Below, piece after piece: positions 18,787 through 27,914 of a stretch of DNA of 64,000 nucleotides. Both the position numbers and the translations under genes were made by a program. The first letter of the stretch is position 1, and each line of letters opens with the position of its first letter. Under the pieces are notes generated by a model. It did not search any database and was not told the DNA's origin. It saw nothing but the letters and a program-made list of their open reading frames with translations. The stretch covers positions 30,446-94,445 of the forward strand of contig JBMOGA010000011.1 of NCBI GenBank assembly GCA_049318625.1, given 5' to 3'. The stretch comes from JBMOGA01 sp049318625 (GTDB lineage: Bacteria > Pseudomonadota > Alphaproteobacteria > Rhizobiales > Hyphomicrobiaceae).

Positions 18787-19995
18787 TTATCGGCTGAACA
18801 CGCTCGCCGGGTCGATGCGCGTCACCTTGAAGATGGCCGAGACCGCGGCGATCGTGCACATGCCGAGCGTGAGCGCGAACAGCATGGCGGCGAGCGCCGG
18901 GGTCATGACGATCAGTAGCGTGGTGTTCTGCGTCAGCCAGATGACGATGAGCGCGAGCCCGAGCCCCAGCAGGTAGCCGATCACCGCGCTCATCAGGGCC
19001 TGCAGAAGAATGACCCAGTGGATGTAGTTGGCCGACGCACCGAGCGCACGCAGCGTCGCGAACTCGTTGAGATGGTCCTTGGTGCTCGCATAGAGCGTCT
19101 GCGCCACCACCACCACGCCGACGATCAGTCCGAGCACGGCGCCAGCGATCAGCGCCGCGCCGGCGCCGGTTTTGAACAGCCAGTAATTCAGGCTGCGCGT
19201 GCGGAACTCGTCATGGGTCAGAACCTCGGTATCCTTCAGGCGCGTCTGCAACTGATCGCGAACCTGGGCGATGTCGGCACCGGGCTTGAGCTTGACCAGC
19301 GTGAAGGTCGCGCGGTCGCCGGTATAGTTCAGCAGCTCGCGGGCGCGCTGGGTCGTGGTGAAGACGTAGGGCAGGGTTGTGAACGAGCGGATGCCGCGGG
19401 TCACCGCCTCGACGGTCACGCGCTGGCCGTTGATCTCGGCCCAGCCGCCCTTTTCGGCGATGCCGAGGTCGGCGAAATAGCTCTTGTCGATGGCGACGGC
19501 GCCGGGTTGCGTCAGCTCGACCAAGCTGCCCTCGACGAGGTTCCACGGCGCGAACCCGCCACGGTTCCAGTCGGTGCCGACCAGCAGGATCGCGCTTCGG
19601 CCGCCCTGCGGCTTGCGCCACGATGCGAAGCCGACCACCAGCTCGTGGACCGAGGCGACGCCGTCGGTGGACAGCGCCGGATACTTCTCCCGGCCGGGCA
19701 GCGGTGAGGCGTCGTCGAAGCTCTTGGTGGCGAACGGCACGATCCACAGGTCGGCTTGCGAGCGGTCGATCACCGAGGCGATTCGATTGGACGATCCGAT
19801 GTACAGGCCACACTGGACCGCCACCAGCAGCACCGAGAACAGGATGCCGACCAGCGTCACCGCCAAGCTCAACTTATCGTGGAACAGGTTGCGATAGGCG
19901 AGCCGCGGCACCATGCGGATGGCCTTCGAGAGGCCGACGTTGCCCTGGTCGCCCATCGGGAAACCTTCGGCCAGTTCATGGGGTTTGCGTGGCAT
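18787..19995 (-). CDS. DevC-type ABC transporter permease (FtsX/MacB fold)
   Basis: This 402-residue permease has the MacB-like topology: one span near residues 42-66, a large periplasmic domain (about 70-265) and three C-terminal spans (about 275-300, 328-352 and 362-385) bordered by the FtsX motif FATLRALGAS. Sequence and neighbours place it in the DevC family. GGGAGA directly precedes the ATG. It is the first gene of the three-gene exporter operon on the minus strand. No TolC homologue is encoded nearby, so a shared one is probably used. Confidence 0.88.
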   Translation of the reverse strand: MPRKPHELAEGFPMGDQGNVGLSKAIRMVPRLAYRNLFHDKLSLAVTLVGILFSVLLVAVQCGLYIGSSNRIASVIDRSQADLWIVPFATKSFDDASPLPGREKYPALSTDGVASVHELVVGFASWRKPQGGRSAILLVGTDWNRGGFAPWNLVEGSLVELTQPGAVAIDKSYFADLGIAEKGGWAEINGQRVTVEAVTRGIRSFTTLPYVFTTTQRARELLNYTGDRATFTLVKLKPGADIAQVRDQLQTRLKDTEVLTHDEFRTRSLNYWLFKTGAGAALIAGAVLGLIVGVVVVAQTLYASTKDHLNEFATLRALGASANYIHWVILLQALMSAVIGYLLGLGLALIVIWLTQNTTLLIVMTPALAAMLFALTLGMCTIAAVSAIFKVTRIDPASVFSR

Positions 19996-20024
19996 TGCTC
20001 TCTCCCGGGGGCTCGCATACGGGA

Positions 20025-20047
20025 GCGGCCGGGTGGGTCCCGGCCGC
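20025..20047. other. Intergenic hairpin upstream of devC
   Basis: A perfect 9-bp GC stem with a five-base loop lies between the low-complexity secreted protein gene and devC. There is no T-run on either side, so it is at best a weak or Rho-assisted terminator separating the two units. Confidence 0.35.
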
Positions 20048-20067
20048 CGCCACGTCCAGTTGCCAGT

Positions 20068-20634
20068 TTAGTTGCAAGGCACGTTGATCGTCATCCCGAC
20101 ACTCGGGACGAACTTGCGGCAATCTGCAATCTTGGTTTTTCCCTTGCCGTTGCCGGTCGCTTTGGCCGGTTCGTCGGCAATTTCCGTGGCGTTGCCGCCG
20201 GTCTTGGCCTTGAGCAGGGTCGTGTCCGCGGCCACCAGAGCGCTGGAAACCGTGGCGTCGGCCGTCTGGTTCACCGGGGTCTTTCCGGCCGGTGTCGGCA
20301 ACTCGCCGCCGTCCGCCAATTTCGCCTTGGCCTCCGCCTCGGCCTTCGCCTTGGCCTCCGCAACCGCCTTGGCCCGTGCCTCGGCGATGGCGGCGGCCTT
20401 CTGGCGCTGCATCTCGGCAGCCCGCATCCGGGCGATCTCCTGGCGGCGCTTGGCTTCGTACATCTGCTGCTGCTGCATCGCCTGCTGGCGCTGCATCTGG
20501 CCCATCAGCAGGCCGGCGCCGAGGCCGACACCGAGACCGACACCGAGGCCGAGCCCGCGGGCTTCTGCGGCCGGTGCGAAGGATGCCTGGAGCGCCACGG
20601 TCGCGGCGACGGCTGCGATCATCAACTTCTTCAT
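20068..20634 (-). CDS. Secreted low-complexity protein with Gly/Leu repeat and Ala/Lys coiled coil
   Basis: No family is recognised. The 188-residue product has a signal peptide (MKKLMIAAVAATVALQ, cleavage near AEA), then a GLGVGLGVGLGAGLLMG glycine-zipper-like hydrophobic stretch (about residues 26-44), a Gln/Met segment, a long Ala/Lys/Glu helix likely to form a coiled coil (about 60-105), a linker and a conserved-looking end with two Cys (DCRKF...NVPCN). Glycine zippers of this kind insert into membranes or mediate oligomerisation. GGAG lies six bases before the ATG. It is just upstream of the exporter operon. Confidence 0.65.
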   Translation of the reverse strand: MKKLMIAAVAATVALQASFAPAAEARGLGLGVGLGVGLGAGLLMGQMQRQQAMQQQQMYEAKRRQEIARMRAAEMQRQKAAAIAEARAKAVAEAKAKAEAEAKAKLADGGELPTPAGKTPVNQTADATVSSALVAADTTLLKAKTGGNATEIADEPAKATGNGKGKTKIADCRKFVPSVGMTINVPCN

Positions 20635-20750
20635 CTCGGTCTCCATCGTCTGGGTTGTCGGTTCGGGGATGTCCCCGTCGTTGTGATGATCCTCGTCGAA
20701 GTCCGCCCGGCGCGCTGTTCCGCTCGGCACAAGGACGAAAAATGTCGGGC

Positions 20751-21635
20751 TCAGGCCACCAGGGCGGCCGCGGCGCGCAACTCGATGGCCGCCGGAGCCG
20801 CCGTCTCCGCAGGCCGCCGCGTCTGCGGCCGGCTGGCGATCCGGGACAGGAAGGCGAGGGCGCGATCCAGCACCACGTGGCGCTGCCGGTCGATCGAGAT
20901 CATGTGGAAGCTGTCGTCGAGGACCGTCATCTCGACCGGGCCGGACAGCTTGGCCTGCAGCCGCCACGCGTTGTCGAGATGGGCGACGTCGTCCTCGCGG
21001 GCGTGCAGGATGAGGGTCGGTTGGCGGATCCGGCCTAGCAGCGGCTCGAGCGCGCGCACCAGCCTTCGGTGCTCGAGCACCGAGGTGCCGGGCGTCGCGT
21101 CGAGGCCCGCACCCGCGCTGTCGCCCTTGGCACGAGCGGCGAGCAGGAATTCGCGGACGCGGGCATCCTTGACGCCGCCGGCGAGGCCGAGCGGGAAGCG
21201 GAACAGGGCGGCGATGGCGCGGGTTTCAACGAGCCGGAACAGCGCCGCGTACCACGGAATGCCCCAGCCGTTGCCGGACAGCGTCGGCGAGAGCAGGGCC
21301 GTCGCGTCGACGATATCGGGCCGCCGCGCCGCCAGCATGAGGGCGAGCACGGCGCCGGTCGATTGTCCCCCGGCGATGATGACGCTGCACGTTTCGGCCA
21401 TCTCCTCGACGGCCGCCTCGGCGCTGGCGAGCCAGTCCTGCCAGCGGGTGCCGGCGAGATCGGCCTCCGAGCCGCAATGGCCGGCGATCTGTGGACAATG
21501 GACCGTGTATCCGGCGCGGCCGAGGCCATTGGCGATGAAACGTAGCTCCGCGGGTGTACCGCCGAGGCTGTGGAACAGCAGGATGCCGACACGTCCCCCG
21601 GCAATGCGGAAGGTCTGATCTCTGGTCGTGGTCAT
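20751..21635 (-). CDS. Alpha/beta hydrolase (carboxylesterase-like)
   Basis: This 294-residue hydrolase has the serine elbow GGQSTGAV with nucleophile Ser92, the oxyanion region LLFHSLGGTPAEL, an acid residue in LHAREDD and the catalytic His in DSFHMIS. The layout resembles the Est30/monoacylglycerol-lipase group acting on acyl esters. A C-terminal Ala-rich tail of about 30 residues is extra. GGAGG lies nine bases before the ATG. It is the most upstream gene of the minus-strand group leading to the DevBAC-type operon. Confidence 0.85.
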   Translation of the reverse strand: MTTTRDQTFRIAGGRVGILLFHSLGGTPAELRFIANGLGRAGYTVHCPQIAGHCGSEADLAGTRWQDWLASAEAAVEEMAETCSVIIAGGQSTGAVLALMLAARRPDIVDATALLSPTLSGNGWGIPWYAALFRLVETRAIAALFRFPLGLAGGVKDARVREFLLAARAKGDSAGAGLDATPGTSVLEHRRLVRALEPLLGRIRQPTLILHAREDDVAHLDNAWRLQAKLSGPVEMTVLDDSFHMISIDRQRHVVLDRALAFLSRIASRPQTRRPAETAAPAAIELRAAAALVA

Positions 21636-21901
21636 GATGGCGGCCCTCCAAGCTCTCGAGATCCGAAGCTACCGGCCGACCCGCCGCGGCGCTGTTCCGG
21701 GAGGCACAGAGAGGGCACAAGGGATGGCGCCGGCGGCGTGCAAGGAGCGATCGCGCAGACGGCGGAGCAATGGCGGGGGCGGCCTCGACAGCGACCGGTC
21801 GGCGCCAGGATCGACCGGTCCATTGCAAACACGGTTAACTTGGTGTTTCCGGCGCTGGCCCTAAGATCCGTTGCTCTCGTGCGGCGCACCGGAGGAGAAA
21901 A

Positions 21902-22201
21902 ATGCGTTCGCTGGTCCTGTTTCTTGGCTTGATGGCCTTCGGGCTGTCCGTGGCTGTGATGGCGCTTGGCTTTGCCACCGGCTTCGATGCCAAAGGGGCG
22001 GCCATGGCGGCCGGCCAGCATGGCCTCGACATGCGCTCCTACACGGTGGGCCTCGCCGTCGGCATCATCGCGACCAACACGCTGCGCTTCGGTCTCGGCG
22101 CCTTCATGAGACGGGTGGCCAACGCTCTGGTGCGGGTCGCGCCGGGCATGAAGCTTGCGGCACTCGCACTGGTCTTCGGCGGCATCCTCATTTTCTATTG
22201 A
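21902..22201 (+). CDS. Small integral membrane protein (99 aa)
   Basis: No family is recognised. The protein is mostly hydrophobic, with probable spans at residues 3-25, 46-66 and 80-98 separated by short loops (one containing AAGQHGLDMRSYTV). A strong ribosome binding site, GGAGGAG, sits just before the ATG, supporting real translation. It is isolated between the esterase (divergent) and the M3 peptidase gene (convergent, 15 bases away). Confidence 0.7.
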   Translation: MRSLVLFLGLMAFGLSVAVMALGFATGFDAKGAAMAAGQHGLDMRSYTVGLAVGIIATNTLRFGLGAFMRRVANALVRVAPGMKLAALALVFGGILIFY

Positions 22202-22216
22202 GCCGACCGGCGGCCG

Positions 22217-24271
22217 TCAGGCCGTCGTGACGGACGCATCGAGCAGACCGCGCTTGCGCAACAATCCCTCGATCGCCGGCAGGCGTCCGCGGAACGCCAC
22301 GTAGGCCTCCTCGGGCGGCCTCAGGTTCCCGGCCCCGTAAACGAAACGGCCGAGGCGCTCGGCCGTCGCGGGATCGAAGACATCGCCGGTATCCTCGAAC
22401 GCCTGGAACGCATCCGCATCGAGAACCTCCGACCACAGATAACTGTAGTATCCAGCCGTGTAGCCGCCGGTGAAGATGTGGGAGAAATGCGGGGTGCGAT
22501 GGCGCATCACGATCTCGCGCGGCATGCCGAGGTCGGCCAGGGTCTTCGCCTCGAAAGCGACCGGATCGAGCCCGCCCACATCGGTCAGGGTGTGGAAAGC
22601 GATGTCGACGAGAGCGGATGCACAGTACTCGACGGTGTGGAAACCCTGATTGAACGTGCGCGCGCCGCGGATCCGCGCGATCAGCGCGTCCGGCATGGCG
22701 GCACCCGTCTCCACATGACGGGCGAACCGCGTCAGGATCTCCGGCGTCAGCATCCAATGCTCGTAGAGCTGCGACGGCAGCTCGACGAAGTCTCGCGAAA
22801 CCGCCGTGCCGGCGAGCGACGGGAACGTCACGTCCGACATGAGGCCGTGCAAGGCATGTCCGAACTCGTGGAACAGCGTACGGGCATCGTCTATCGAGAG
22901 CAGGGCCGGCTTGCCGCTCTCGGCCTTCGCGAAATTGCAGACGTTGACGATGATCGGGCGCGTCTCGCCGTCGAGCCGGCTCTGGCCCCGATAGCGCGAC
23001 ATCCAGGCGCCCGACCGTTTGGAGGAGCGCGCGAAGTAGTCGCCGAGGAATACGCCGACGTGACGCCCGTCGCGCCCCTTCACCTCCCAGGCCTTCACGT
23101 CGGGATGGTAGACGGGAAGGTCGGGCCGCGGCTCGAAGCTGAGCCCGAACAGTTTGCCGGCCGTGTAGAAGGCCGCTTCGATCATCGCATCGAGCGGCAG
23201 GTAGAGCTTGATCTCCGCCTCGTCGAGCGCGTACTCGGCGCGCCGGACCTTCTCGGCGTAGAAGCGCCAGTCCCACGGCTCGATCGTTATGTTCTGCCCC
23301 TCGGCGGCGGCCATGGCCTGCAGCTTCGCCGCTTCGCTCTGGGCACGCAGTTTGGCTGGCCGCCATGTGCGGCTCAACAGCTCACGCACCTGATCCGGGG
23401 TCTTGGCCATGGTGTCGTCGAGGGCGAAGGCAGCATAGTTTGGATAGCCGAGCAGTTTGGCGAGTTCGAGCGTCAACGCCAACTGTTCGGCGACGTTGGC
23501 GCGATTGTCGGTCGCCCCGCCGTTCTCGCCCCGCCGGACCCATGCCTTGAAGGCCAACTCGCGCAGATCCCGCCGGGTCGAGAACGTGAGGAACGGCTCG
23601 ATCAACGAGCGCGACAGCGTCACCACGTGGCCCGCGCCGCCCCGCTCCGCCGCGGCAGACGCCGCCGCCGCGCGCACGAAGTCCGGTAGTCCGGCCAGAT
23701 CCGCTTCGCCCTCGAGCGGGAGGCTCCAGGCCTTCTCATCGGCCAGCACGTTCTGGCTGAAGGCGGTGCGTAGGCCCGCCAGCCGTTCGCTGATTTCGCC
23801 CTTGCGCTTTTTTTCGGCCGGACCGAGCCGCGCACCGGCCCGCACGAACGCGAGATGCGAGCGTTCGAGGACGCGCCGCTCCTCCGCTGACAATGCGAGC
23901 TGGTCGCGGGCCGCGTGAACGGCATCGATCCGCGCGAACAGCCGCTCGTTGGCGGTGATGGCGTTCCAGTGCGCGGCGAGCCGTGGCGACACCTCGCGCT
24001 CGATCGCCTGAAGGGCATCGTTGGTGTGGGCGCCGGCCAGATTCCAGAACACGGAGCCGACCCGATCCAGCAGGTGGCCGGCCCGTTCCAGCGCCACGAT
24101 GGTATTGGCAAAGGTCGCCGGTTCGGTGTTGTCGACGATCCGGGCGATCTCCCCGTTGTGGCGTTCGAAGGCCGTCTCGAACGCCGGCCGGAAGTGCTCG
24201 GGCGCGATGGCAGCAAAGGGCGGCACCTCGAAGGGTGCGGTCCAGGTCTCGAGCAGCGGATTGGTGGACAT
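22217..24271 (-). CDS. M3 family zinc metallopeptidase (oligopeptidase A / Dcp-like)
   Basis: This 684-residue cytoplasmic peptidase has the thimet-oligopeptidase fold and the zinc motif HEFGHALHG starting at His468, with the downstream Glu ligand expected in the helix near FVELPSQLYEHW. Length and the flanking signature FHTVEYCASALVDIAFH fit the OpdA/Dcp group that degrades short peptides released by other proteases. The ATG at 24271 (MSTNPLLETW) follows GAGGG; longer in-frame starts add non-homologous sequence. It is a single gene with no evident operon. Confidence 0.92.
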   Translation of the reverse strand: MSTNPLLETWTAPFEVPPFAAIAPEHFRPAFETAFERHNGEIARIVDNTEPATFANTIVALERAGHLLDRVGSVFWNLAGAHTNDALQAIEREVSPRLAAHWNAITANERLFARIDAVHAARDQLALSAEERRVLERSHLAFVRAGARLGPAEKKRKGEISERLAGLRTAFSQNVLADEKAWSLPLEGEADLAGLPDFVRAAAASAAAERGGAGHVVTLSRSLIEPFLTFSTRRDLRELAFKAWVRRGENGGATDNRANVAEQLALTLELAKLLGYPNYAAFALDDTMAKTPDQVRELLSRTWRPAKLRAQSEAAKLQAMAAAEGQNITIEPWDWRFYAEKVRRAEYALDEAEIKLYLPLDAMIEAAFYTAGKLFGLSFEPRPDLPVYHPDVKAWEVKGRDGRHVGVFLGDYFARSSKRSGAWMSRYRGQSRLDGETRPIIVNVCNFAKAESGKPALLSIDDARTLFHEFGHALHGLMSDVTFPSLAGTAVSRDFVELPSQLYEHWMLTPEILTRFARHVETGAAMPDALIARIRGARTFNQGFHTVEYCASALVDIAFHTLTDVGGLDPVAFEAKTLADLGMPREIVMRHRTPHFSHIFTGGYTAGYYSYLWSEVLDADAFQAFEDTGDVFDPATAERLGRFVYGAGNLRPPEEAYVAFRGRLPAIEGLLRKRGLLDASVTTA

Positions 24272-24413
24272 GGGGCCCTCAAGGATCGATCTCGCAGTCG
24301 ATATAGGCGGCCGGAGCGGCGCGGGGAAGCTGTCGTGCGCGCGGCCTGGTGCGACCGCCGCGCCCGGCGCCGCCATTTGATTCGGTTGCCAATCGCGTGT
24401 AGAGGCCCGCTCG

Positions 24414-25916
24414 GTGCCCCAGAACGGTGGTTGTTCCGTGACTCGCAATCTCAATATCGCGCTGCTCTGCTTCTTCGTCAGCTGGGCGGCCTATGGCGTG
24501 CTGCACGTCTATCCCGGCTACGTCCACCAGGACACGGCCGAGGTCTATATGTGGAGCCAGATCGGCTACCTCGGCGGGTTCACGAAGCATCCGCCGCTGA
24601 TGGCGTGGCTGTTCCGGGCCGTCGACTCCGTCGTGCCGCTCAATTTCGCGACCCTCGCACTCCTCTCGGCGGCGAACCTGACGATCGGGGCGTTCGCGGT
24701 CTGCAAGATCGCCGAGCGTGTCGTCGGCCCTGAGCGGACACCGGCCGCGATGCTGCTCTACATGTTAACCCCTTTCGTGACGTGGCAGGCGATCAAGCTC
24801 AATCATAACTCCATTCTGGTATCGTTCTGGCCGCTCGCCATCCTTGCATTCCTGATGTTCCGGGAGCGGCCGACAATCGCGCGTGGGGCGTTGCTGGGCC
24901 TGATCGCGGGACTTGCGATCCTCGCGAAGTACTACGCGGTGCTGCTCGTGGCCGCGATGGCGGTGGTGCTCCTGCCGTCGCTGCTGCGCTATCTGGCGAG
25001 CCCCGGCACCTATGTCGGTATTCTCGCGGCCGGTCTCGTTCTTGCGCCGCATGCGCTGTGGGTCTTTGCGCACCCGGGTGGGATGGCGACCGGGGCGGGC
25101 GGCGCCGCCGAGCCCGGGACTGTCCATCTCATGCTGACCCGCAACCTGCTGGGCCTTCTGCCGGTCCTCGTCGGGTTCCTGGTGCTCCGATACGGCGGGC
25201 GCGGCGGCAACGGCACCGAAACGAGTGAACTGCCGCGGCGCGACGAGTGGGGCGTCGTTGTGATGCTCTTCGTGGTGCCCTACGTCCTGACCGTCGCCGC
25301 CAACATTTTGTTCGGGCTTCGCGGTTCTGCGTCGTGGACGATGCCGATTTTCACGATCGTACCGGTGATACTCGCCGGTCTGTTGGTCCGTCCCGCGCCG
25401 GCGCACCAGGCCCGTATCGCCTACGCTTCATTCGCCCTGCTGGCCCTCGTTCTGATGGCCGGACCGGTGATCCGCTACACGGCCTTCAAGCGTGGAGACG
25501 TATCCTTGGTCGACCCGCGGATCGAAATCGCCGAGGCCGCGGACCGGCTTTGGGGGCGGGTCGTTCCCGCGCAGCCGCTGCGAGTGGTGGCCGGGGATCA
25601 CCAGTACGTCATGCAAGCCGCGGTGTCCCTGCCGTCCCGTCCCCGCGGATGGACCGTGTTCGCCTACATGCCATTCATTCCCCAATCCTACATCGATGCC
25701 AACGGCTTCGTCGCCATCTGCGAGCCGGTCGATGCCGGATGCCGCAAGCGGACCGCCGAAGTGACCGCTGGCAAGCCCGCTGTGACCTGTACGGTCGCCA
25801 AGCGGCGAACCCTGTGGGGACAGAATGGCCGGGAGTTCCAAGTGGTTCTGACGCTGGTGCCGCCGCCAGGGCATACGTTGGGGCCGGCGACCGAGAAGGT
25901 CTGCAGCGGCCTTTGA
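24414..25916 (+). CDS. Glycosyltransferase family 39 (ArnT/PMT-like) membrane protein
   Basis: This ~500-residue polytopic protein has about ten membrane spans and a C-terminal soluble domain. The first periplasmic loop carries YPGYVHQDTAEVYMW with the acidic residue expected of GT39/GT83 enzymes, followed by FTKHPPLMAW. Such enzymes move a sugar from a polyprenyl-phosphate carrier to lipid A, protein or another acceptor; the acceptor here is unknown. The start is uncertain between GTG at 24414 (AGAGG upstream) and GTG at 24438 (GGTGG upstream). It is followed by a strong convergent terminator. Confidence 0.82.
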   Translation: MPQNGGCSVTRNLNIALLCFFVSWAAYGVLHVYPGYVHQDTAEVYMWSQIGYLGGFTKHPPLMAWLFRAVDSVVPLNFATLALLSAANLTIGAFAVCKIAERVVGPERTPAAMLLYMLTPFVTWQAIKLNHNSILVSFWPLAILAFLMFRERPTIARGALLGLIAGLAILAKYYAVLLVAAMAVVLLPSLLRYLASPGTYVGILAAGLVLAPHALWVFAHPGGMATGAGGAAEPGTVHLMLTRNLLGLLPVLVGFLVLRYGGRGGNGTETSELPRRDEWGVVVMLFVVPYVLTVAANILFGLRGSASWTMPIFTIVPVILAGLLVRPAPAHQARIAYASFALLALVLMAGPVIRYTAFKRGDVSLVDPRIEIAEAADRLWGRVVPAQPLRVVAGDHQYVMQAAVSLPSRPRGWTVFAYMPFIPQSYIDANGFVAICEPVDAGCRKRTAEVTAGKPAVTCTVAKRRTLWGQNGREFQVVLTLVPPPGHTLGPATEKVCSGL

Positions 25917-25932
25917 GTGGCGCGGAAACGAA

Positions 25933-25958
25933 AAGGGGCGGCCCTCGGGCCGCCCCTT
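25933..25958 (-). terminator. Strong convergent intrinsic terminator (glnA / GT39)
   Basis: An 11-bp perfect stem with a CTCG tetraloop sits between the two convergent genes. On the minus strand it is followed by TTTTCGTTTCC, so it is a good terminator for the glnB-glnA transcript; on the plus side the tail is only moderately T-rich. Confidence 0.8.
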
Positions 25959-25989
25959 CGTGTTCGTTGGCAATCGACAAGAACCAGGA

Positions 25990-27399
25990 TCAGACCGAGT
26001 AGTACATGTCGAACTCGACCGGATGGGGCGTCATGTCGGTGCGCGCAACCTCGACCATCTTCAGCTCGATGTAGGCGTCGATCATGTCGTCCGTGAACAC
26101 GCCACCGGCCTTCAGGAAGGTGCGGTCCTTGTCCAGGCTCTCCATCGCCTCGCGCAGCGATCCGCAAACGGTCGGGATCTTGGCAAGCTCGGCCGGCGGC
26201 AGGTCGTACAGGTTCTTGTCCATCGGCTCGCCCGGATGGATCTTGTTCATGATGCCGTCGAGGCCGGCCATCAGCATCGCGGCGAAGCCGAGATAGGGGT
26301 TGGCGGCCGGATCCGGGAAGCGGACCTCGATGCGCTTTGCCTTCGGGCTCGTCACGTGCGGGATGCGGCAGGAGGCCGAACGGTTGCGCGCCGAGTAGGC
26401 GAGCAGCACGGGCGCTTCGTAGCCGGGCACCAGACGCTTGTAGGAGTTGGTCGTCGGGTTGGTGAAGGCGTTGATCGCCTTCGCGTGCTTCAGGATGCCG
26501 CCGATGTAGAACAGGCAGGTGTCGGAGAGATCGGCGTACTTGTTGCCGGCGAACAGCGGCGTGTCACCCTTCCAGATCGACTGGTGGCAGTGCATGCCCG
26601 AGCCGTTGTCGCCGAAGATCGGCTTCGGCATGAACGTCGCGGTCTTGCCGTAGGCCTGCGCGACGTTGTGGATGACGTACTTGTAGATCTGCATGTGGTC
26701 GGCCATGCGGACCATCGGGCCGAACTTGATGCCGAGTTCGTGCTGCGCCGAAGCCACCTCGTGATGGTGCTTCTCGACGACCACGCCCATCTCGGCCATC
26801 ACCGACAGCATCTCGGAGCGGATGTCCTGGCAGCTGTCGACCGGCGGAACCGGGAAGTAGCCGCCCTTGGTGCGCGGACGGTGACCGAGGTTCCCCATCT
26901 CGTACTCGGTGCCCATGTTCGAGGGCAACTCGGAGGAGTCGAGCTTGAAGCCGGTGTTGTAGGGATCCGACGTGAAACGCACGTCGTCGAAGATGAAGAA
27001 CTCGGCCTCGGGACCGAAGAACACGCGGTCGCCGATGCCGAGCGACTTCATGTAGGCCTCGGCCTTCTTCGCGATGCCGCGCGGGTCACGCTCATAGAGC
27101 TCCCCGGTCGACGGCTCGATGACGTCGCAGAAGATCGCCATCGTGGTCTGCGCGAAGAAGGGATCGATGTGGGCCGAAGCCGGATCGAGCGCCAGCGTCA
27201 TGTCCGAGGCTTCGATGCCCTTCCAGCCGGCGATCGACGAGCCGTCGAAGGCATAGCCTTCCGCAAACATCGCATCGTCGACGCAACTGGCGTCGGCGGT
27301 CACATGCTGCATCTTGCCTTTGGTGTCGGTGAATCGCAGATCGAGGAACTTAACGTCCTTGTCCTTGATCGCTTTAAGGACGTCGGCTGGAGTCTGCAT
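25990..27399 (-). CDS. glnA: Type I glutamine synthetase
   Basis: This 469-residue enzyme makes glutamine from glutamate, ammonia and ATP and is the centre of ammonium assimilation. Length and sequence are those of adenylylated GSI-beta: FLDLRFTDTKGKMQHV near the N-terminus, metal and ATP motifs in EAEFFIFDD and NGSGMHCHQS, and the adenylylation site in DKNLYDLPPAE (about Tyr398). The ATG at 27399 follows GAGGGGAG. It lies 107 bases behind glnB on the same strand and is probably co-transcribed from the sigma-54 type promoter upstream of glnB. Confidence 0.97.
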   Translation of the reverse strand: MQTPADVLKAIKDKDVKFLDLRFTDTKGKMQHVTADASCVDDAMFAEGYAFDGSSIAGWKGIEASDMTLALDPASAHIDPFFAQTTMAIFCDVIEPSTGELYERDPRGIAKKAEAYMKSLGIGDRVFFGPEAEFFIFDDVRFTSDPYNTGFKLDSSELPSNMGTEYEMGNLGHRPRTKGGYFPVPPVDSCQDIRSEMLSVMAEMGVVVEKHHHEVASAQHELGIKFGPMVRMADHMQIYKYVIHNVAQAYGKTATFMPKPIFGDNGSGMHCHQSIWKGDTPLFAGNKYADLSDTCLFYIGGILKHAKAINAFTNPTTNSYKRLVPGYEAPVLLAYSARNRSASCRIPHVTSPKAKRIEVRFPDPAANPYLGFAAMLMAGLDGIMNKIHPGEPMDKNLYDLPPAELAKIPTVCGSLREAMESLDKDRTFLKAGGVFTDDMIDAYIELKMVEVARTDMTPHPVEFDMYYSV

Positions 27400-27506
27400 A
27401 CTTGCTCCCCTCTTCGCTGTGCTATGGGAAAAGTTCAGGCGAAAGGCGTGGTTAGGGTCCGACCCCGTGAACACGCCGGCTCAAATGGGACCCTTGCTGG
27501 CCCACT

Positions 27507-27845
27507 TCAGATAGCGTCCGAGCCAGTCTCCCCGGTTCGGATGCGGATCGCTTCCTCGACAGTCGACACGAAGATCTTGCCGTCCCCGATCCGACCGGTC
27601 CGCGCCGCTTTCTGGATGGCCTCGACGGCCTTGTCCAGCATGTCGTCGCCGAGCACCACCTCGATCTTCACCTTCGGCAGGAAGTCGACCACGTACTCGG
27701 CGCCACGATAGAGTTCCGTGTGCCCCTTCTGGCGGCCGAAGCCCTTGGCCTCGATCACGGTGATCCCCTGCAGGCCGATTTCCTGCAGAGCTTCCTTCAC
27801 CTCGTCCAGCTTGAACGGCTTGATGATGGCTTCGATCTTCTTCAT
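27507..27845 (-). CDS. glnB: Nitrogen regulatory protein PII
   Basis: This 112-residue PII protein senses 2-oxoglutarate, ATP/ADP and, through uridylylation, glutamine, and controls glutamine synthetase adenylylation and NtrB activity. The T-loop sequence GRQKGHTELYRGAEY contains Tyr51, the uridylylation site; KPFKLDEVKEAL and the C-loop TGRIGDGKIFV are intact. Length is exactly that of GlnB/GlnK. Position immediately ahead of glnA makes GlnB more likely than GlnK, which usually accompanies amtB. Confidence 0.96.
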   Translation of the reverse strand: MKKIEAIIKPFKLDEVKEALQEIGLQGITVIEAKGFGRQKGHTELYRGAEYVVDFLPKVKIEVVLGDDMLDKAVEAIQKAARTGRIGDGKIFVSTVEEAIRIRTGETGSDAI

Positions 27846-27897
27846 GCGCGCCCCATGTCCGCGTCTCCGTCTGAGGAGGCATCGATGGCGAGCGTTA

Positions 27898-27914
27898 AGC
27901 ATGCCTCGTGCCAA
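27898..27914 (-). promoter_or_regulatory. Sigma-54 (RpoN) promoter of glnB-glnA
   Basis: On the minus strand the sequence reads TTGGCACGAGGCATGCT. It matches the -24 element TGGCACG perfectly and the -12 element TTGC with one mismatch, with correct GG-to-GC spacing, 53 bases upstream of the glnB start. This fits NtrC-dependent nitrogen control. The AT-rich block at 27981-28015 farther upstream may hold a second, vegetative promoter or an activator region, but I could not define it. Confidence 0.7.

Noticed and set aside
27400..27506. The glnB-glnA spacer as a possible second sigma-54 promoter or glutamine riboswitch
   Set aside because: No GG-N10-GC promoter element with adequate flanks and no recognisable riboswitch core were found; co-transcription with glnB is simpler.
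25960..27711. A 583-codon plus-strand open frame opposite glnA
   Set aside because: glnA on the minus strand is full length and unambiguous; the antisense frame is a codon-usage shadow.
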